From: an uncultured Eubacteriales bacterium
GTDB lineage: Bacteria > Bacillota > Clostridia > Peptostreptococcales > Anaerovoracaceae
NCBI GenBank assembly: GCA_902793875.1
Contig: CADBFL010000015.1
Span: 1 to 15,905 of the forward strand
Reading direction: 5' to 3'
Length of the DNA stretch: 15,905 nucleotides
The position numbers and the translations under genes are program-made. The notes under the pieces are model-generated. The model was given only the letters and a program-made list of their open reading frames with translations. It had not been told where the DNA came from and did not search any database. Each line of letters starts with the position of its first letter. Position 1 is the stretch's first letter. Shown here piece by piece: positions 12,794-15,905 of the stretch.

Positions 12794-13606
12794 ATGAAAT
12801 ACTATCTTTACAATCCTCATGCGAACAACGGCATCCTGGAATACGTAATAAAAGAAGACCTGATCGATGCATCAACGCTCGATTACGCGGAATTCTTCTC
12901 GGGCCTTGCTGAAGATGACGAGGTTGTCATGGTCGGAGGCGACGGCACGATCAACTATCTGATCAATCACATCGACACGGATGCTCTCAAAAACAACATC
13001 TACCTGCTCGGCAACGGGACCGGCAACGACTTCCTCTACGACATAGGCGAGAGGCCGGGGTACGAGGTGCCGCTCAACAAATATCTGAAGAATCTCCCGG
13101 TCGCGAATGTGAAGGGGAAAGACTATAAGTTCATCAACAACATGAGCTTCGGCATCGACGGATACTGCTGCGAGGAAGCCGACCGGATAAAGGCGAAGAA
13201 GCCGAACAAAAAGATCAACTATACTGCGATAGCGATCAAGGGACTGCTGTACGATTTCAAGCCGTGCACCGCCTGGATAGAGGTGGACGGCAAGGAGTAT
13301 ACATACGACAACGTCTGGCTCGCTCCTTCCATGAAGGGACGATACTGCGGCGGCGGCATGATGCTCGCGCCGGATCAGGACCGCTTCTCGGGAAAGCTGA
13401 CCGTGGTCGTGTATTCCTGTCCGTCCAAGATGAAGTCCCTGGCCAGGTTCCCGCGCATATTCAAGGGCACGCACGTTGAGCTCACCGACATGGTGAAGAT
13501 AATGGAAGGCAACAGGGTCCACGTGAAGTTCTCAAGACCGTGCGCCGTGCAGATCGACGGCGAGACGATACTCGATGTCACGGAGTACAGTGCGGAGCAG
13601 AAATAG
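12794..13606 (+). CDS. Diacylglycerol-kinase-type lipid kinase (DagK/YegS family)
   Basis: The 270-residue protein has the nucleotide-binding signature VVMVGGDGTINYLINH with GGDGT at 48-52, then GNGTGNDF at 73-80, both diagnostic for the DAGK catalytic family. NNMSFGIDGYCCE near 116-128 and the C-terminal CAVQIDGETI strand fit the second beta-sandwich domain. Members phosphorylate diacylglycerol or related lipids, recycling diacylglycerol released during cell-envelope synthesis. The N terminus is shorter than in DgkB of Bacillus (about 300 residues), but MKYYLYNPHANNG begins at the usual first strand. The preceding lysoplasmalogenase gene suggests joint action on membrane lipids. A hairpin that may terminate transcription lies 60 bases downstream. 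Confidence 0.9.
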   Translation: MKYYLYNPHANNGILEYVIKEDLIDASTLDYAEFFSGLAEDDEVVMVGGDGTINYLINHIDTDALKNNIYLLGNGTGNDFLYDIGERPGYEVPLNKYLKNLPVANVKGKDYKFINNMSFGIDGYCCEEADRIKAKKPNKKINYTAIAIKGLLYDFKPCTAWIEVDGKEYTYDNVWLAPSMKGRYCGGGMMLAPDQDRFSGKLTVVVYSCPSKMKSLARFPRIFKGTHVELTDMVKIMEGNRVHVKFSRPCAVQIDGETILDVTEYSAEQK

Positions 13607-13665
13607 AAAGAAATAATAACAAACAGCAGACAGCGTCTAACAAACAACAAATAACAAACGGGATT

Positions 13666-13700
13666 TTGCAGGCCTCGGATGCGACAGGGGCCTGTAATTT
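13666..13700 (+). terminator. Weak intrinsic terminator after the lipid kinase
   Basis: TTGCAGGCC at 13666-13674 pairs with GGCCTGTAA at 13689-13697 (one G-T pair) around a 14-nt loop, then a short T run at 13698-13701. The U tract is poor, so termination may be partial. Confidence 0.5.
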
Positions 13701-13708
13701 TGCGAAAA

Positions 13709-13759
13709 GCAACCGCCGGTTGACAGATTGAAAAGCCCGCTTGGTAGAGCGCAACCGCC
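13709..13759 (+). promoter_or_regulatory. Putative promoter and operator of the XRE regulator gene
   Basis: TTGACA at 13720-13725 is a perfect -35 box. The inverted repeat CAACCG-C-CGGTTG at 13710-13722 overlaps it, and GCAACCGCC at 13709-13717 recurs at 13751-13759. No good -10 box follows at 17 bp (GGTAGA), which fits a weak or regulated promoter. Autoregulation by the XRE protein is inference. Confidence 0.4.
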
Positions 13760-13823
13760 CGAAAGTGTACTTTTGTGGCAGAAAGCAAAAGCGAAACGGC
13801 GCGATGCGGCGCTATGGAAGCGG

Positions 13824-13830
13824 AGGAGGA
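13824..13830 (+). promoter_or_regulatory. Ribosome binding site that sets the XRE regulator start
   Basis: AGGAGGA lies six bases before the ATG at 13837, where the HTH domain begins. The frame is open upstream to a TTG at 13741, but those residues are unconserved and overlap the operator-like region. Confidence 0.85.
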
Positions 13831-13836
13831 AACAAG

Positions 13837-14823
13837 ATGATACTTGCAGATAAGATAATCGAAAACAGAAAGAAAAACGGCTGGTCGCAGGAAGAACTCG
13901 CTGACAGACTCGGGGTATCCCGGCAGTCGGTATCCAAATGGGAGGGCGCGCAGGCGGTCCCTGACATGAAGAAGATAATCCAGATGTCGGAGGTGTTCGG
14001 CGTCAGCACCGACTACCTTCTCAGAGACGATATGGAAACGCCGGCTGCCCCTGATGTGGCGCCGGTGGACAACGGGCTCGAAGAGACGGTAAGGACGGTA
14101 TCGATGGAAGAGGCAAGCGCATTCCTCGAGCATAATGAGAAGTCCGCCGTCATGGTATCCACGGGAGTCATGCTCTGCATCCTGTCTCCGATCGTGGTCA
14201 TTCTTCTGACGGGGCTCTCCGAGGCGGGAAAGATTTCCCTCGGCGAAGAGACGGCAGGAATCGCGGGAGCGATCGTGCTTATCATGATGGTGGCCTGCGC
14301 GGTGGCGATGTTCCTGATGACAGCGATACGCGGGGATAAATACGACTATCTCGAAAAGATAAACATAGACACGGAATACGGAGTCAGCGGGATGGCGAAA
14401 GAACGCCGCAGCGCGTATTCGGAGACTCACGGAAGGCTCCTGATCATCGGCATCATGCTCTGCGTGGTGTCGGCCATACCGCTGCTGTTCCTGCAGCTTA
14501 CGCATTACAGCAATAACAGCGATGTGCTGCCTGTTGTCGGAGTCTGCGTGCTGCTCGGAATGGTGGCCGCCGGGGTCAGGATGATCGTCCTGACATGCAT
14601 AAGAAAGGGCGGCTACGACAAGCTGCTCGAAGAGGGTGAATACACGAGGCTCGACAAAAAGGCGTCCAGATACGACGGCATATACTGGGCGGTCGCAACG
14701 GCCGTATACCTCGGATGGAGCTTCATAACAATGAACTGGCAGTTCACATGGATCGTATGGCCTGTAGCAGGAGTCCTGTATGCAGCTTTCCATGAGATCA
14801 TGAAGGCGGTCAGCCGCGCTTGA
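13837..14823 (+). CDS. Membrane-bound XRE-family transcriptional regulator
   Basis: The 328-residue protein begins MILADKIIENRKKNGWSQEE and has an HTH_3 DNA-binding domain over residues 1-60; WSQEELADRLGVSRQSVSKW is the helix-turn-helix, and VSTDYLL closes the domain. A linker (about 66-103) leads to about six membrane spans near 104-125, 141-164, 200-220, 230-255, 282-299 and 302-318, in what looks like a duplicated two-span module: MLCILSPIVVILLTGL and MLCVVSAIPLLFLQL are similar. This layout is common in Clostridia, where such one-component regulators are thought to sense membrane or envelope state; the signal is unknown. The start is fixed by the ribosome site at 13824-13830. It has its own probable promoter and may regulate itself. 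Confidence 0.9.
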   Translation: MILADKIIENRKKNGWSQEELADRLGVSRQSVSKWEGAQAVPDMKKIIQMSEVFGVSTDYLLRDDMETPAAPDVAPVDNGLEETVRTVSMEEASAFLEHNEKSAVMVSTGVMLCILSPIVVILLTGLSEAGKISLGEETAGIAGAIVLIMMVACAVAMFLMTAIRGDKYDYLEKINIDTEYGVSGMAKERRSAYSETHGRLLIIGIMLCVVSAIPLLFLQLTHYSNNSDVLPVVGVCVLLGMVAAGVRMIVLTCIRKGGYDKLLEEGEYTRLDKKASRYDGIYWAVATAVYLGWSFITMNWQFTWIVWPVAGVLYAAFHEIMKAVSRA

Positions 14824-14875
14824 CCTGCGCCCCGGCTCTATGGCGCGAATGCGGATGAAGCCGGCCCGCCGTTCC

Positions 14876-14884
14876 TGATAAATT
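14876..14884 (+). promoter_or_regulatory. Candidate extended -10 for a leaderless MmcQ-MGMT transcript
   Basis: TGATAAATT has an extended -10 layout (TGn plus TAAATT) and ends six bases before the ATG at 14891. No Shine-Dalgarno sequence is visible before that ATG. The upstream hairpin CCGGCT/AGCCGG (14832-14837 and 14859-14864) has no T tract. Confidence 0.3.
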
Positions 14885-14890
14885 AAACCT

Positions 14891-15871
14891 ATGACAATAG
14901 AACAGAAGATATTCAGCAGAAAACGATTCGAAACACGGAAACTGGCAGACTGCGGATTTGAAGACAAAGGCGCCTGCCGGTTTTTGTCGCGCAGCTTCAT
15001 GGATGGAGACTTCACTGCGGAGATAAGGGTGTATGAGAACGGTACGGTCCGTGGCAGGGTGATCGACAACATGACAGGAGACGAGTATTTCCCTCTCCGC
15101 ATGCCGAATTACACAGGCGCCTTCGTGGGCTCGGTGAGAGAGGCTTATGAGGAGCTGCTCAGAGATATCGCGGATAACTGCTGCAGGGACGTCGTCTTCA
15201 TTTCGGACCAGAGCAACCGCATCGCGGCGGCCATACTCGACAGATATGCGGTGGAGCCGGACTTTCCGTGGGACGGAGGCAGGTACGGACAGGCCGGTGT
15301 CTTCAGGCACGGAGGCAGCAGCAAGTGGTTCGGCCTTATCATGAACATCGAAAGACGTCTGCTCGACAAAAGCGCCGGCGAAGAGCCCGTAGACGTGCTG
15401 AACCTCAAGGCGGACGAGAGCAAAACAGCTGCTCTTCACAGGATCAGTGGAATATATCCGGCCTATCACATGAACCACAGCAAGTGGATATCCGTAACAC
15501 TCGATGACACTCTCGAAGACGGCGACGTGATGGACCTTGTTGAGGAGAGCTTTCGCCTGACATCCGGAAATGCGGGTGTGATGAATGAGAGCCTCATGCG
15601 CGAGGTATATGCTGTCGCGGACAGCATACCGCCGGGCAGGGTGATGTCGTACGGGCAGATCGCGGAGGTTGTCGGACGCCCGAAAAACGCGCGCCTCATC
15701 GGAAAGATAATGAGCATGGCCGACCGCTACGGAGATCACCCGTGCCACAGGGTCGTTAACAGCGCCGGACGGACTGTGCCGGGCTGGCCTGAGCAGAGAG
15801 AGATGCTCGAATCGGAGGGCGTTGAGTTCAAGGACAACGGCAATGTGGACATGAAGAGATTCAGGCTGTGA
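14891..15871 (+). CDS. MmcQ/YjbR-MGMT fusion, alkyltransferase-like protein
   Basis: The 326-residue protein has three parts. Residues 1-97 match the N-terminal region of long MmcQ proteins (RVYENGTVRGRVIDNMTGDEY). Residues about 105-225 match MmcQ/YjbR (COG2315): FPWDGGRYGQAGVFRHGGSS, KWFGLIMNIE, VDVLNLKAD and GIYPAYHMNHSKWISVTLDD. Residues about 230-326 are an MGMT/Ogt DNA-binding domain with VMSYGQIAEVVGRP, the arginine in NARLIG (R268), and PCHRVV at 284-289. C285, the methyl-acceptor cysteine, is kept, so it may be an active O6-alkylguanine transferase, although its tail (VNSAGRTVPGWPEQREMLES) resembles the YbaZ-like alkyltransferase-like group. MmcQ domains have a CyaY-like fold and are predicted to bind DNA. 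No ribosome site precedes the ATG. Confidence 0.85.
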   Translation: MTIEQKIFSRKRFETRKLADCGFEDKGACRFLSRSFMDGDFTAEIRVYENGTVRGRVIDNMTGDEYFPLRMPNYTGAFVGSVREAYEELLRDIADNCCRDVVFISDQSNRIAAAILDRYAVEPDFPWDGGRYGQAGVFRHGGSSKWFGLIMNIERRLLDKSAGEEPVDVLNLKADESKTAALHRISGIYPAYHMNHSKWISVTLDDTLEDGDVMDLVEESFRLTSGNAGVMNESLMREVYAVADSIPPGRVMSYGQIAEVVGRPKNARLIGKIMSMADRYGDHPCHRVVNSAGRTVPGWPEQREMLESEGVEFKDNGNVDMKRFRL

Positions 15872-15905
15872 TGGACTGACTCCGCGCTGCGCAACGGATT
15901 CCACG

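Larger units (their letters stand above)
13607..13836 (+). other. Spacer between lipid kinase and XRE regulator
   Basis: This 230-base spacer holds an A/C-rich start with TAACAAAC three times (13617-13624, 13638-13645, 13652-13659; offsets of 21 and 14), the hairpin at 13666-13697, the operator-like repeats at 13709-13759 and an imperfect inverted repeat AAAGTgtACTTT at 13762-13773. I see no coding region in it. Confidence 0.6.

Noticed and set aside
13734..13760. A tRNA-like D-arm (CGCTTGGTAGAGCG)
   Set aside because: The stem-loop resembles a D-arm, but no acceptor, anticodon or T arm (no GGTTCGAATCC-like block) can be placed around it. It is chance or at most a tiny fragment.
14832..14864. 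A terminator after the XRE regulator gene (CCGGCT/AGCCGG)
   Set aside because: The stem is only 6 bp with a 21-nt loop and is followed by GC-rich sequence with no T tract.
13375..15102. A long open frame on the - strand (575 codons)
   Set aside because: It runs antisense to the lipid kinase, XRE and MmcQ-MGMT genes, all of which have clear motifs and mostly good start signals. Its translation is His/Arg-rich with no recognisable domain, as expected for a shadow frame in DNA with GC-rich third positions.
14810..15904. Another long open frame on the - strand over the MmcQ-MGMT gene
   Set aside because: It has no motif and no ribosome site, and it is fully explained as the antisense frame of the fusion gene.

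Overview
The window reads as a chromosomal stretch of a strictly anaerobic, moderately GC-rich Firmicute of class Clostridia. The signs are strong AGGAGG-type ribosome sites, ATGA gene overlaps, a His-rich DUF134/NifX protein, a cytosolic BspA-type leucine-rich-repeat protein, a lysoplasmalogenase, and DUF5011-NodB and MmcQ-MGMT architectures. A family such as Anaerovoracaceae is only a guess. Every gene I accept lies on the + strand. I see no rRNA, tRNA, CRISPR array, insertion sequence or phage gene.

Layout. (1) 1-738: the 3' part of an LVIVD beta-propeller gene, closed by a good intrinsic terminator. (2) 852-5489: a tightly packed run of a HAD phosphatase, an SPL-type radical SAM protein, a deoxyinosine/uracil-DNA glycosylase, an HMCES/YedK abasic-site protein, a membrane-anchored Ig-NodB polysaccharide deacetylase and TrmL, ending in a second strong terminator. 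(3) 5490-5712: a spacer holding a relic of the 3' end of an HMCES-like gene, then a consensus sigma-A promoter whose -35 box lies in a perfect 12-bp palindrome. (4) 5713-10705: an operon of a DUF134-NifX fusion, a leucine-rich-repeat protein, a DUF2201/VWA protein and a MoxR-type AAA+ ATPase. (5) 10792-12096: a histidine phosphatase and an AlkD-like DNA glycosylase, joined by a six-unit 17-bp array. (6) 12130-13606: a lysoplasmalogenase and a diacylglycerol-kinase-type lipid kinase. (7) 13837-14823: an XRE regulator with about six membrane spans, with an operator-like palindrome over its -35 box. (8) 14891-15871: an MmcQ/YjbR-MGMT fusion.

How the genes fit together. Base-damage handling recurs: a glycosylase that makes abasic sites sits beside HMCES, which covalently caps them, and AlkD-like and MGMT-like alkylation-repair proteins follow downstream. 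The central operon is the best candidate for an undescribed system. It pairs a MoxR ATPase and a VWA protein, a pairing known to act as metal-insertion or remodelling chaperones, with an LRR protein and a putative metal- or cluster-sensing regulator. The zincin-like motif of its VWA protein has lost the catalytic glutamate.

The most unusual DNA-level signal is the 17-bp array at 11314-11415. Its period is -1 modulo 3 and nearly every unit carries an overlapping (A/G)TGA start/stop. This makes a relay of five minicistrons (four encode six residues, one nine) running from the stop codon of one gene to the start codon of the next.
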